Shown here piece by piece: positions 1 through 11,040 of a stretch of 64,000 bases of DNA. The stretch covers positions 1-64,000 of the forward strand of contig MU119359.1 of NCBI GenBank assembly GCA_014904845.1, written 5' to 3'. The notes beneath the pieces were generated by a model. That model had not been told where the DNA came from. It ran no database searches and was given only the letters and a program-made list of their open reading frames with translations. The translations under genes and the position numbers were made by a program. The stretch is from Acephala macrosclerotiorum (Eukaryota; Ascomycota; Leotiomycetes; Helotiales; Mollisiaceae). How positions within the stretch are numbered: position 1 is the stretch's first letter; each line of letters begins with the position of its first letter.

Positions 1-2
1 AG

Positions 3-245
3 GGCATAGTGGTTCAGAAATATGGGGAAATTTACGGTGGAGTAGCGCGCAGGCAGATGAGAGCTGATGATGAGGATGAGGCTAGGGTAGTTAATATGAG
101 AGAGAAACGGCTTCAAGCGCCATGGAGAAAAGCTTGGAAGCAGTTTTCAAAGGGATATACACGGATCTATAATGATCTAGTTTACGAGGGTCATTTTGCA
201 TATTGTATGCCTGCGTACGACCCAGATATTCATCATATAAAGTAG
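3..245 (+). CDS. Possible 3' end of a gene starting left of the window
   Basis: A frame open from the left edge encodes about 80 residues, ending in a stop at 243-245. It is rich in charged residues in its first half and has an aromatic-rich tail (QAPWRKAWKQFSKGY, then YEGHFAYCMPAYDP). This looks more like a C-terminal protein tail than random sequence, but I do not recognise the family. No start codon is visible that would make it a complete gene. It could be a chance ORF. Confidence 0.25.
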   Translation, partial: GIVVQKYGEIYGGVARRQMRADDEDEARVVNMREKRLQAPWRKAWKQFSKGYTRIYNDLVYEGHFAYCMPAYDPDIHHIK

Positions 246-870
246 TTTTAAATTATATCCTCGTCAAAAACTACGCATTGCTGGCCAACTACGCATTGCT
301 GTCCCTCGCCCGATTACGTAAGGAATCAGGGCGAGATGTGCCAACCGAGCGATTAACCCGTTCTTGTACTCCCACAACTCCCACAACTTCCCCAACTCCC
401 CTCGATCCCCTAAATAAGCGCGTCCTCAGACTCTGTGCTGTACCTGCAAGCTGTTCAGCACCTGCGCAGATTCACCAGAAACAGGGAAGTTGATTTGCCA
501 AAGCAACAAATAGGAGCCCAGACGGTTGCCACCCGAGCCGAGCACCACCCAGACAGTGCAGCGACAATTGCCAAAAGGAAAGTGCGAGAAGCTAGTAGAG
601 CTATCAGATCACATCAGCTTTAGCTTTTGCTTTTGCTGTTCATCTGCAAACTCCTTACGCTTGTTCTTGCGACGAAAGCAATTGTTTGTTTGGGGAGAAG
701 AGGATCCTTTTATTCAAAGTATTTAAGTCTAAGGCTTCCACTCTAGCCTTGATCCACTCTGCTGTCGCGTCTGCCACGGTGCAGATCTGCAGTAACACGC
801 GACGACCGGAGCCGATTTCTTCAACAACAGCTGAAGGACCAGAAATTGTTGCGCAAACGAATACAACACC
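246..870. other. Intergenic region and 5' leader of the CCCH gene
   Basis: No convincing gene. A 13-bp direct repeat (ACTACGCATTGCT) occurs at 270-282 and 288-300. From about 360 the sequence is C/T- and A-rich, as expected for the promoter and untranslated leader of the gene starting at 871. Confidence 0.5.
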
Positions 871-2519
871 ATGGCGACCCTACCTCCAAATCTCATGGAC
901 TTCTACCAGAGGTTTACAACTCTGCAGGCTCACCAAGATACCAGTGCGGCGTTAATTAAGGTACGTCCAGCTCCAGGCAGAATGTAGCGCCACCACTTGC
1001 CTGGAATGTGTTCGCGATACTGATATGTGGCAGGATCTAATACTGTATTGCGAGCATGTTGAGACCGGTCTCGGGCGCGAAAATGGCCGCCTGGCAAAGG
1101 AATTGCAGGATGCACAATTGGATCTGGATGATGCGAGACGGTCGAGGAGAAAATTACAGACCGAGCTGGGCGACATGCAACAGCGATTCGGTCAAGCCGC
1201 TATTGATGTTGATAATATGAAGGTAGAATGGTCTACCGGATCTGCGAACTCTTGCTGATGTCTGCAGAACCGAAATCCATATGTTATGCTGTTGATCGAT
1301 GGAGATGGCATGATTGTGAGTATTTGCTGCCTATTTGGAGATGTCGACTGATGGGGACAGTTCAATGAAGCTCTCGTACGACTTGGAATTGAAGGAGGAA
1401 AGCAAGCCGCCACCGAACTACGAAATGCCGTTCTCGAACAATTCCCTGACGTCTCCGATCAACTCGAGATACAAGCCAAAGTCTGTGCGAATATTAGCGG
1501 TCTGGCCAAGGCGATGTGCCGGGATGGTTCTCTCGAAAATCAGGAAGCATTGAAGGATTTTACGTTAGGATTTACACAAGGCAAAGCATCATTTGATTTC
1601 GTCGACGTTGGGCATGGCAAGGAGAGGGCCGATTCGAAGATTAAAGGTACACTCCCTAAGATGTTGCAGAGGTTTTGGACTGACAAGAGCAGAATGTCTC
1701 CGCTGGCATCTTCGAAATCACAACTGCAAGCAAATCCTCCTCGGTATCTCCCACGATGCAGGTTACGCCCCATTCATCGACGAAGTTGTTACGCCCGGCG
1801 ATCGAGCCCGAATCACCATATTAGAAGGACCTCCCGCCGTCCGCGAACTCCAAAACACCGGTCTTACAATCTTAAATTTCAACAAAATATTTCGAGCAGA
1901 GAAGTTAGTCGACCGCCAAGTTAATACTCCAGCTCCTCCGAATACATGGGCTGGCGTCACATCCACGGCTCCTGCAGTAGCTATTCCATCTCCTCTCATA
2001 GCCAAGAATGGAACAGCACCAGCCCCAGTGAAGAATGGAACAACAGTCACTGTCAAGAGTGTGACACCAACGCCAGCAGCTCGGGCACCTCCCGTCCAGA
2101 ATGGAACCCCAGCACGCCCAGCCTGGAACCCAGGACCACGAGGTCTCGACCCCGCCATAAACGTCGACAAGAACGTCCTCCAACGTATCAAGCAACGCCC
2201 TGCCAACAACAAACTCTGCAACAACCACTACCTCCGCGGTCCCTGTATCAAAGACGAGTGTACATTTGAACACGATCATCAAGCTACGGACGAGGAATTG
2301 AAAGCTATCGCCTACTTGACAAGATTGAATCCTTGCACGAATGGCCAGGATTGTGAGGTTGATCCTTGTATTTATGGTCATCATTGTCCTAGTGTTACGA
2401 TGGGGAAGGATGGGAAGAGTCCTACTTGTACCGCGTTGTATTGCAAGTTTGAAATTGAGGATCATCCCCCCGGTACGGTTTTCAGGAACCCGAGGAGTGA
2501 TCGTACGTCCTACTACTAG
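871..2519 (+). CDS. CCCH zinc-finger protein with N-terminal coiled coil and NYN-like domain
   Basis: Five exons: 871-960, 1034-1222, 1268-1315, 1361-1646 and 1693-2519, giving 479 aa, with all phases closing. Residues about 31-93 are a charged coiled coil. From residue 97 comes a conserved block with LLIDGDGMIF and later ILLGISHDAGYAPFIDEVV and ITILEGPPAVREL, resembling the NYN-like N-terminal domain of fungal CCCH proteins (DUF7923 type). A Pro/Ala/Thr-rich linker follows. The C-terminus has cysteine fingers: C-x8-C-x4-C-x3-H beginning LCNNHYLRGPC, then CTNGQDCEVDPCIYGHHC, then a further Cys-rich stretch. RNA binding is likely from the family. The last intron uses the acceptor at 1692, because the nearer AG would bring in a stop. 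The exact role is unknown. Confidence 0.85.
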
Positions 2520-3297
2520 TGGATTGAGTACACCAAAATTTGTTTAGTGTTCGTACATGGTTCTGGTCTGGAGCTGAATGGTGGGGCTGGACGAGCGTTG
2601 ATATGGTGGAGAGCTGGGGACATTGGTGGGTTGATTTACAAAATTTCTCGGTGTACAGATTGGCACATACAACACTGACTGTTCCGAGTGTACACTCGTT
2701 TGCCTTGTTATTTGCTTGGGCGGCTGTTATACTTCTAGCTTGCTCATGGTCATTCTTTTGGAACGACTACTCCCGATGGGAGAGTCACAGTTAGTATCAG
2801 TTGTCGAAATCTAAACAGAATATTATACGACGGGAATATCTCCTCTTCCCAACTCTATGTCTCGCGTGAGCAATCCGCCTTTGCTCAGGCTCAACTTAGG
2901 GCCAGCTCAGGTTTGCTCAGGCCTGCTCACTTTATTCACACGCTTATTAGAAATTATCAACTTTTTACGAAAGGCCTTTTCAGGCCCCTCCTCCCCTAGC
3001 TAGGAATCCCAAATATTTCTCCTGTACTTCTATACCCATAATTCCCTTGTGCGTTTTAACTCAGAGTTACTTGGTCTCAAATTGGCCTTTGCATTTTTCT
3101 TTTTCGATCTTCTTACCTATCTTCCATGTTTACCTCATGTAACGGAGGCATATCTCATGCCATCGAGTTCAACTTTCCTCTTTATATCGAAAGTTCTAAT
3201 TACTTAGGGACATCGCATCGTACAACGAGATAGGAAACTTTATTTTAAAATCCAAGCTATGCTTTATTATCTTAACTACACGCAAACCGCTAACATG
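2520..3297. other. Intergenic, convergent gene ends
   Basis: Lies between two convergent genes. No ORF looks real. The block 2870-2930 repeats GCTCAGG several times in direct orientation. The remainder is AT-rich and probably holds the two 3' untranslated regions. Confidence 0.5.
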
Positions 3298-5202
3298 TTA
3301 TTCAGAGGCTCTAGCTGATCTGAGCAATTGCTCTATTTCTTTGAACCCCTTTGAAGTTGCCCGATATAGCGCTGTCGTCCCATCATTACTCCTCGTATTA
3401 AAATCCGCTCCATTATCAACTAGCAGCTGTACCATTGTTTGGCGCCCTCCAAAAGCTGCCAGGTAAAGTGGTGTCTCTCCAAATTGATCCTTCGCGTTAA
3501 TATCCGCTCCGAGGCCAATCAACAGCCTTACTATCAAATTACTCTCGCTAGAAACGGCTTGGTGCAATACCGTTCTTCCAAACAGGTTCTTCGCGTTAAT
3601 ATCCGCTCCGAGGTCAACCAGTGCTCGTACCATCCTACGACCCCCTTGAGAAACTGCTTGGAGCAGCAGTGTGTCTCTATTCCGGTCCTTTATATCAACA
3701 GCCGCTCCGCGATCGATTGGCAATCGAGCCATTGGCCTGACCAAAGCTGGCTTAAGTAGTACTGTCTCTCCACGTTGATTCTTTATATCAACGGCCTCTC
3801 CGCGACCGACTAGCAATTGCACTATTGCTTCGTGCCCTCTCACAGCTGCCATATATAACGCTGTCTCTCCTATTTGGCTGCTTATATCAACGGCCACTCC
3901 GTGATCGATTAGCAATCGAACTATTGCTTCGTGTCCTTCCAAAGCTGCCATATGTAGCGCTGTGTCTCCTATTTGGTTGCTTATATCAACGGCCGCTCCG
4001 CGATCGACCAACAATCGCACTATTACTTCGTACCCTCTCTCAACCGCTTTTAACAGTAGCGTCTGGTCAGACTTATCTTTCATGTTGATATCGACGTCGT
4101 CACGCTCTACTAATACCTTCACTACCGCCTCGTACCCCATCTCTACTGCCCATTCCAGAACCGGATTGCCGAGAGAATTTAAATTCTCCAAGAACGTTTG
4201 CAATGTCCAAGTAGGGAAGTGTGTAGGATAACCACAATTAGGAATGCGGAGCAGGAAAATAGTAGTATCCCGAATAGCTTCTTGAACGGACTTTTCGTAG
4301 TTTGCTTTCAGAGAATCTAAACTAGACACATCTGAAGACATGCCGAGCAGGGCATAGATAACGTCTCGCGGGTCTGACGCTTCGCCTTTACCAAATTTCG
4401 CGAGCAGTGTCTGAAGATCTCGCTTTTGGGTCCACCAAGAGCTTTTCCGTGAAGGGCCGGGCATTATATCCAAGACTGCTTGGGAGTGGGGATCTGGGAC
4501 GATTCCGGCTAGAAATGGAGTAAGAGCAAAGATGCGTGCTGAGACAGACTTGGTTCCGCAAACGATTTCCGCGGCTCGAGCGTTAGCAACTTCTTGCAAA
4601 ATCCAAACTCTCCTAAACCAAGATCGAGCTAAGAGGGACTTCAGGCCCCCGCGCTGTCCGTCCAGCAGGTCCCGGCTGAAGCCCGCCTGTATTACTGACC
4701 AGATATTCGCCCACGCCTGATCTGAAGTTTTCCAGTTGTTGCAGGTGTGTTTGAGGCTCTCTTCCTCTAGTTTCTTCATAAAATCCATGATCAAGTCCGT
4801 ATCGTAAGTAGGCAGACCTAGCCAGATGACCACACGTTCAGCCTTATTATATATAGATCCCATCTGCTGAACTTGGTGTCCTCGCTCTCTGTGGTCATTC
4901 TGGTTGATACAAATAGCGTCAATCCATAGGATCCGGTCTTGGTCCTGGCAACGTAGGTACCATAGTGCATGATATAAGTTTTTCGTCACTGCCAGTCTAC
5001 TTCCGTTGACAATAATTTCGTACGTTTTTTCTGCGTCGCCCCACGTATACGACAAAGCTACATAGTCCATTATATTTTCCTGCTCGTAGAGCCATGCATC
5101 AAAAAGGTGGCACTGGATAACGTCATTGTCGCCTTTGAGAAGTCGGATAAGGCGAAAAGCCGGTCCTTCGAGATCAATTGCGTTGTATTTGAAAGATTCC
5201 AT
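3298..5202 (-). CDS. HET-domain protein with C-terminal ankyrin repeats
   Basis: A single 634-aa ORF without introns. The N-terminal HET domain shows its hallmark blocks: YVALSYTWGD at about residues 47-56, then WIDAICINQND near 94-104, followed by the QVQQMGSIYNKAERVVIWLG stretch. It continues through RSWFRRVWILQEVA and SDPRDVIYALLGM. From about residue 345 there are roughly eight 33-residue ankyrin repeats (cores such as GDTALHMAALEGHEAIVRLL and GETPLYLAAFGGRQTMVQLL). HET proteins of this kind act in heterokaryon incompatibility and regulated cell death after cell fusion; ankyrin arrays usually serve as recognition or regulatory arms. Several repeats are very alike at the DNA level. The ORF looks intact. 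Confidence 0.92.
   Translation of the reverse strand: MESFKYNAIDLEGPAFRLIRLLKGDNDVIQCHLFDAWLYEQENIMDYVALSYTWGDAEKTYEIIVNGSRLAVTKNLYHALWYLRCQDQDRILWIDAICINQNDHRERGHQVQQMGSIYNKAERVVIWLGLPTYDTDLIMDFMKKLEEESLKHTCNNWKTSDQAWANIWSVIQAGFSRDLLDGQRGGLKSLLARSWFRRVWILQEVANARAAEIVCGTKSVSARIFALTPFLAGIVPDPHSQAVLDIMPGPSRKSSWWTQKRDLQTLLAKFGKGEASDPRDVIYALLGMSSDVSSLDSLKANYEKSVQEAIRDTTIFLLRIPNCGYPTHFPTWTLQTFLENLNSLGNPVLEWAVEMGYEAVVKVLVERDDVDINMKDKSDQTLLLKAVERGYEVIVRLLVDRGAAVDISNQIGDTALHMAALEGHEAIVRLLIDHGVAVDISSQIGETALYMAAVRGHEAIVQLLVGRGEAVDIKNQRGETVLLKPALVRPMARLPIDRGAAVDIKDRNRDTLLLQAVSQGGRRMVRALVDLGADINAKNLFGRTVLHQAVSSESNLIVRLLIGLGADINAKDQFGETPLYLAAFGGRQTMVQLLVDNGADFNTRSNDGTTALYRATSKGFKEIEQLLRSARASE
3770..4080 (-). 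repeat. Near-identical 99-bp ankyrin-coding tandem units
   Basis: Within the HET-ankyrin gene, successive 99-bp (33-codon) units share long identical runs, for example the segments around 3840-3900 and 3939-3999, both reading through GCTGCCATAT and CTCCTATTTGG and then TTATATCAACGGCC. Other ankyrin units of the gene are more divergent. Confidence 0.75.
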
Positions 5203-5958
5203 GTCTTACTTCGAAGAAATATTTTAGGTATAGCTGTCGGGTGCTGGCGGCACTCAAAAGCTGCTGAGACAAGTAAGGGAGGAGGCTCTAAGCTCGACAA
5301 TGTACAAAGTCCAAAATGAACTAAGTAAGCATGATAATGAAATAAAAAGATTGAAAAACAGACGCTTCTAAAGATTTAGGCAGAAGCGACGCCTGATGCC
5401 TGACGCTCGACGCCCGATCGCTGTGTAGATATGTCAGCCTCGAAGCAGTTAATGGATGTACAAAATTAATTTCTAACACTTCGCTTGGGTTAACGTAGAA
5501 GCTGGCTTTACACCCGACAGTCCGGTCTGGTCAGCAGTCTGACTGCAACATAATACTAGATTTTATAAACTGTTGACGATGGTCATGTGACCATGTCTCA
5601 CCTATTTAGGACTAGTGTCTCGCTTACCGAGCATATCAGCAGCCTCGCCGGTAGAACCTCAAATTTAGCATTTGACATCACCACCGCACCGTTCAAGACA
5701 AACAGAAACGTGAAAGGGACAAGTACGTGCTTGCAACCCGGAACTCGATGTCATTGTCTCAATATATCCCGAAATTCGTTCCTGTTGTCTCCAAGAGAGA
5801 CGGACTTTGGACCCTTCGAAGATAGACCACTTTATAGTCTCCTCTACGTCCAAAGTCCCTTCCAAAAAGAAATTCCGCGCTGCTCTATCCTACATGCACT
5901 CCATATATCCCCTTCTCATTTGCCCATCAATCTAAGATCACGTCTCAAAATAATGTCG
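5203..5958. other. Intergenic, nothing recognised
   Basis: Upstream region of the HET-ankyrin gene. The block at 5390-5425 repeats CGACGCC/TGACGC-like words. The forward ORF at 5587-5976 has no protein-like character. No supported feature. Confidence 0.4.
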
Positions 5959-6600
5959 CTAACCTGTCAAGCTTAATACACACCTCCGCTTCTTCTCCGG
6001 GTCCAGGAAAATCTTCACAAATCCCTTCAGCTCATTTATCGGCCGCTAGATCGTGTTCGTAGGAGCGGGTGAGACATACGACTAAGCAACCGCCGGACCA
6101 GCTACTGAGCCAGAGTTGCGGATTCGCAGAGTGGCTTGTTCTGGCGGAAATAGCTGTTCAGATCGCAGGAATTCTGAAGAAGGGAAGTGAAGGGATCGAA
6201 CCAAATTCCTGGTTCGAAGAGAGAAGGCTCGATTTGTGTCTCGAGTTCAGGTTTGACTATCTTCAGTGAGGGAATCAAGATCTTCTTCTCGCACTACAAG
6301 ACCTAGAAAGTAAGCATCTCGTCAAAGCTTTGGGGTGAAGAATATCAACTTACCATGCTTACTAGGTGCTGAAGTTTGTGTATTAAGAATTCTGAGCCGA
6401 AGAAGTGCGCCACTTGCTCAACCTGCATATCAATCATCATACTCAAAATATCACCGTCTATCTTCTCCCTCTTCTCAAATGGCACCATCATCACATCCTC
6501 CCATTCCTTCTCCTTGAAACTTTTTTCCTTCTTCATGAAAAGGAATCTGACTAAGATCCGGAATTGTCGATCGCGAAGGAGGGGTTTCTTGTTGTCACCT
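5959..6600 (-). pseudogene. Decayed gene of unknown family
   Basis: Reading the minus strand from about 6600, a protein-like stretch (EKSFKEKEWEDVMMVPFEK, KIDGDILSMMID, HFFGSEFLIHKLQHLV) runs to about 6357. A plausible intron with donor GTAAGT follows, and with an acceptor near 6294 it leads into KILIPSLKIVKPELETQIEP and GIWFDPFTSLLQ. The frame then meets TAG at 6104-6102, but the same frame goes on with LVRRLLSR. A shifted frame continues with VSPAPTNTI, a second TAG at 6048-6046, and finally NELKGFVKIFLDPEKKRRC to a stop at 5961-5959. Two in-frame stops plus a shift inside protein-like sequence indicate a broken gene. I cannot name the family, and the 5' end is not defined. Confidence 0.45.
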
Positions 6601-7357
6601 TGTTGCTTATAGTCTCGATTGTGTAGAATATTTTGCGCTCGGATTTGTGGTGATAGGACCAAGTGGTCTCTTAGCAGGTACAGGAGCAGTAGTGGACTAC
6701 TTTGCAGCCGGCGCAGAGCTAGAATTAAATGTGTGTAATTGATGAGGTTGGTTCTGTGCTTGGTTTTTGCTTTTGCTTGGTGGCTATTAGGGTCTGGCCG
6801 GTGCGTCATCCTCCGTGAGCTTTTGGGTCAAGACCCTATCCTGATATTTTAGTATAGACCGTCAACTTCTCGTGAGCCAGAACGTTTGTGGCAGGGCCTT
6901 TGGATGCCTTACAAGGTTCCATTTGCTTTTCGTAAGCCTGGCGAGCAACCCCCTCCTCCCTGCACCACTAGTACGTATTGGAGAGATACGGATCTGCTGT
7001 AGGAATGTGGCAATAGCTAAGCGAATCACGGGAGGAATCGCTGAACCAGAAATTGTATAGACCTCGGTTCAACTCAAATTGTATATGTCCCCTCGAGCTA
7101 AGTTGGAAGTTGGAGTCACGGGAAGCATGTAAAATGTGGATCATTTCGCATTTGGTCTTCTTTCATAACATAATAGCTCGTATCCCAGAACAATATGAAA
7201 CTCGTATAAATAAGCAAAACAAAACAAAGGCACGAGAACATAAAAATGAAATCATATCAAAAGTGTGCATGCCAGCAGTAACTCATTCACGTGAAGGATA
7301 AGACAGTCTGGAGAATATGAGCATGACAATCCGAACCAAACCTCCATAACTTTGGCC
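6601..7357. other. Intergenic, nothing recognised
   Basis: Probably promoter of the decayed gene to the left and 3' flank of the C2H2 gene to the right. The ORFs here are low in complexity and share no recognisable motifs. Confidence 0.35.
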
Positions 7358-8512
7358 TCAACCTTGAGATGTCGTATCCTCGTTTTGAGTCTGAAAGTCC
7401 TCGTTGTTCTTCACAGATCCCAACCCGCTTTGCGCGTTAGAACAAGCTGGACAATCCTTCCATTTTCTCAACCTAACAATGTGAGATGACCGAGCTGTCT
7501 TATCCCCGGTTTGTGATACTCGGTAGGTCAAAGTGTAAGTGGGATCGGCGGTCATGTTATGATCCCTGCGCAAATGTCTCTCGAGACCAATTTCTAAAAA
7601 GCACGACGCTGGTGCTTTCTCACATGCTCCCAATGCACATTCGAAGGAGCCATGGAACTGCTGGAGGTGTGTGTTTTGTTCTGTTTCGAGGACAGTAGCA
7701 TGGCAGTGGTTGTACGGACACTTTAGGTTATCATGTTGCTCCCTTATATGATTCAGCAGCTTGTCCTTTCGTGCGAAACCCTTGGTGTTTGCGTCGCACG
7801 ACTCCACAGGACACACGTGGTTATATGATACAGCATGAAAAGTCTCAACATGTCGACGAAGGTCGCACTGTTTACCGAAAGGATTGGTGTATGTGCACTG
7901 GGGATGGGTGCAGACAAGAGGTCTGGCGTGAATATTGAAGATGTGAGACTTGAGCGAACTTGGGGATTTGAAGGTTGCTTTTGATGGACAGCCTGGCCAA
8001 TCACATCCCCTCGGGCCACGCCATTGCTGAAGTGTCTCTTCCCAGTGAGCTTCGAGGTGCGCGGTCGTTTCAGCCTCGGTCCTTATCGCGGATCTAGTGG
8101 AGCAAGAAATCCACGAGCAGCGAGAGGGCGAAGCAATGTTCGGCAAGGTGTTGTTAAGCGAGTCCACAGGGCCGCTAGACATGGATGCGACGGCGCTGGG
8201 AGACGATCTCAAACAAACACTGCGCGCCCGATTAGCGTTGATCTAAAAAAAAAAAGCTAACCCAATGGGGGAGTCGGCCCCAGGCATCCCATTCACCAGA
8301 GCAGAACCTGCCGTGTTGAATGTGAGAGGGGGACTTTGGAGGTCCTCTGAGGTAGTGGGAGCGAAGCTGCTCACTACTCTGTCTTGCAGCTGCCAGTCGT
8401 CGCTGTGGTGCAGGCCCTCTGGCTGGCTGCTGAAATCGTCTTTGAAGATGTCGAAGTCGTTGGAATCATCACCTAAAAACTCCTGGAAGTATTGATCGAA
8501 TTCTGATGGCAT
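7358..8512 (-). CDS. Multi-C2H2 zinc-finger protein
   Basis: Two exons, 8512-8262 and 8219-7358, joined by a 42-nt intron whose acceptor is the CAG at 8222-8220; the product is 370 aa. The start at 8512 (MPSEFDQYFQEFLGDD) is chosen because the acidic, Ser/Pro-rich N-terminus is typical of fungal regulators. From about residue 135 there are five or six zinc-finger-like units, including CDWPGC with SLKSHIFNIH, CTHPQC with LRRHVETFH, CPVESC with KLLNHIREQH, and CPYNHC with HLQQFH. It is probably a nuclear DNA-binding protein of a fungal-specific family. No closer name can be given. Confidence 0.83.
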
Positions 8513-9285
8513 CGTATTTTCCTTGTTCACTTGATGGTAAGCGTTGAGGTGGCGAGATGTGTGTAGTGTGTTGAGAGAAGGTGAAGTTTGAATGTGTGAA
8601 TCAATCTCGGAAACCGAACTGGGAGATGGAGTGCATCTTATGCCCGTGCTGTGCGAAACCCGTGAGCCGAGGGCGCACAACCAAATTGAGGGGCCAGTGT
8701 ACAGTAGATCTTGCGGAATTGGACGGGATTTCATTTGTTAGCAAATAGTTGTTGTATCTGAGACAAGAGAGAAGTTGTTTGGACACAAAGGCATGCGACT
8801 CCCGATTTCATATCTCCAGAAGAAAAGTGATGAACGCAGTAGGAGTGAGCTTAAATTACATTATCTTCCAGGGCACAGACCCCCCTGAACCACAGCGCCG
8901 AACCGTAGGCTGCTTTAGCGAGGAATACCCTGAAATTATAGGGGACGGTGCTGATACTTGGTCAATGTTTCTAGCGAACCAGATTTTCGTGTGTATCAAC
9001 TGTTACACAGTTCTTTCCCCATCATTCTACGTTGCTGGATGCTACGAATAAAAATATCATTGATATAAATTTGTTGATTTCTTCATATCACGATTCAGGG
9101 TCGATGTTCTCGTTCTTATTGCGCTAGGCTCAATCGAGCCATCACGCTGCACGAAATTATCCCGTATCTAAACTTCATCCACCACCCCATCCATCCTTCT
9201 ACGTGCATCACTATTTTTCATACAGACATCTTCAGCAAAAACATCCCTAATAATATCAGGTGAGGACCATGTTTGAGACCACCAA
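8513..9285. other. Divergent intergenic region
   Basis: Shared upstream region between the C2H2 gene (-) and the first SET/MYND gene (+). The ORF at 8749-9051 has no protein-like features. Nothing else is recognised. Confidence 0.4.
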
Positions 9286-10958
9286 ATGAGTCTCCCGCCG
9301 TTTACAAACATACCAGGACGCGCCACGTGTCAAATAGGCATCAGAGTTGGACCTTCCTCTATTGCTGGTGCAGGTCGAGGTGTATTTGCCCTCGAGGATG
9401 TTGCAGCTGGCGGCCCAATCTTCAGTATCACAGAGCCACTTCTCAATATCGTCGATGATGAGGCGCAGTCATTGTCTCATACTTGCGATAATTGCTTTGC
9501 TGCGAAAGTGGATGAGTTATGCACTGTGGATGATCTTGATATCATGTTTACAGCATGTTCCGGATGTCAAGTACTCCACTACTGCAGCGAGGTAAGTACC
9601 ATTACATCTACGGCTAGGTTTAGAATTGCCTTTGACTTCACCCAGGCCTGCCAAACTACGGCGTGGAATCATCATCACCAGTTCGAGTGCAAGGTTTATC
9701 AAGCGATCCTCAAGCATCCGGACCCAACAACAAGGTCCATGATTAGCAAGCTAAACCTACGCTCCATAATCCGCGTCCTTGAGCTCCACAAACATCATCG
9801 AATACCTGAAGAGGAATGGAAGGAAATTCTTTCGCTCAGTACCGGAAGAAAGTCCAAGATGAAGAGGCAGGAGTTCGCCTCCGACGCCAATTTTGTCGCC
9901 ATGGTCGCTAAGACTTTCGCAATGTCTGAGCTGACTATAGATGAGATTATTGACTTGTTTTGTGCGGTAGGTTGTCGACCACTACACCTACCTATCTGCC
10001 ATGCTGACCATCGCAGTTCCACAACAACCAACTCGTGATCGGTCTGCCCCTACTCAGAGGAGAGAGGTGCTACGATCCAAAGAGATATTCCGTCGTTCCT
10101 GGGGGAATAGTGCTGGAGCCTCTCGCAGCCATGATGAACCACTCCTGCTCAGCAAATGCACGATGGTACTCCAACGGCAAAGAGCTTCGAATACGAGCCC
10201 GTACAGATGTCAAAGCCGGCGATGAGTTGACCATATGTTACGATCCAACAGAAGATTATACTCTTCGGCGCAGCCATTTACGAAACTTCGACATTGATTG
10301 TACCTGCCCGATATGCCAGAATGGCGACACTGGTCCAGCAGGTCCATTCCGTCGAAACATATTCAAGCTCTCACATCCCCGCCCTGAGCTAAAGATTCCG
10401 AAGTTGACCGGGCTCGCGAATGCAATTGAAGCGATGAAGCAAGGAGAATATGGTTATGGTATTTACCCAATGCGAGACTTGCACCAGCAGACATATTTAA
10501 CACATTTTCGACGAGGCGAGACAGCTGAATGTTTGAAAGTGGCATTGAAGATTTACTATGTTATCGAGCCCATGATTGTTCCACCAATTTATGAAGACTA
10601 TCGGCTTTGTACGCTTTACACAGTCGTCTCACTCCTCAATCCTTCAACAGCAGGGACTACCGATCTTGAGGAATTACCTTTCACCCTGAAGGAGATCATT
10701 CCAATCATCTTCATTCACTTACGATCCAAGATTGCTATGGACACTGAACGATGTTACGGCGCAGACTCTATTGTTGCCAGGTTCGAGAGGCAGTTCTTCA
10801 TCGACACTTTGAAGAGATTGCAGGAAGGAGCGAACGTCAACTTCAAGTACGTTGCTGCTGATACGGACATGGAGGAGAGAGCAAGATTCGTCAAGAACAT
10901 AAATGACTTGCTACAATGGGCAGGTATCAATGCTCGGACGGAGAGAGATCTCGTCTGA
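9286..10958 (+). CDS. SET/MYND-domain protein (SMYD-like), copy 1
   Basis: Exons 9286-9591, 9646-9966 and 10017-10958 give 522 aa. The SET domain is split by a MYND finger, the SMYD arrangement. The N-SET block AGAGRGVFALEDVAAG is at residues about 28-43. The MYND Cys/His ligands run CDNC, CSGC and YCS, then across the first intron to CQTTAWNHHHQFEC. The SET core has NHSCSAN at residues 250-256 and GDELTICYDPTED, followed by post-SET cysteines (CTCPIC). SMYD proteins are protein lysine methyltransferases, but substrates of fungal members are mostly unknown. The C-terminal third is helical, as in the family. Its stop lies 82 bp from the stop of a second, oppositely oriented copy. Confidence 0.9.
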
Positions 10959-11040
10959 GACTGGCTCATCAGACAAAAAGTGCCTAGTTACAAAACGAGA
11001 CTCAGCTTCCAGTCTTGCTGGACATGAACAAACGCCGATA

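Noticed and set aside
1763..2465. Long minus-strand ORFs (153 and 186 aa) opposite the CCCH gene
   Set aside because: They are shadows of the plus-strand coding frame; compositions are skewed and no domain is present.
6185..6230. tRNA T-arm-like GGTTCGATCCC on the minus strand
   Set aside because: No matching acceptor stem, D-arm or anticodon arm at the right distance; lies within the decayed coding sequence.
6345..6809. 154-aa minus-strand ORF taken as a complete gene
   Set aside because: Only its C-terminal third looks like protein and it continues across an intron into broken sequence; the N-terminal part reads like non-coding DNA.
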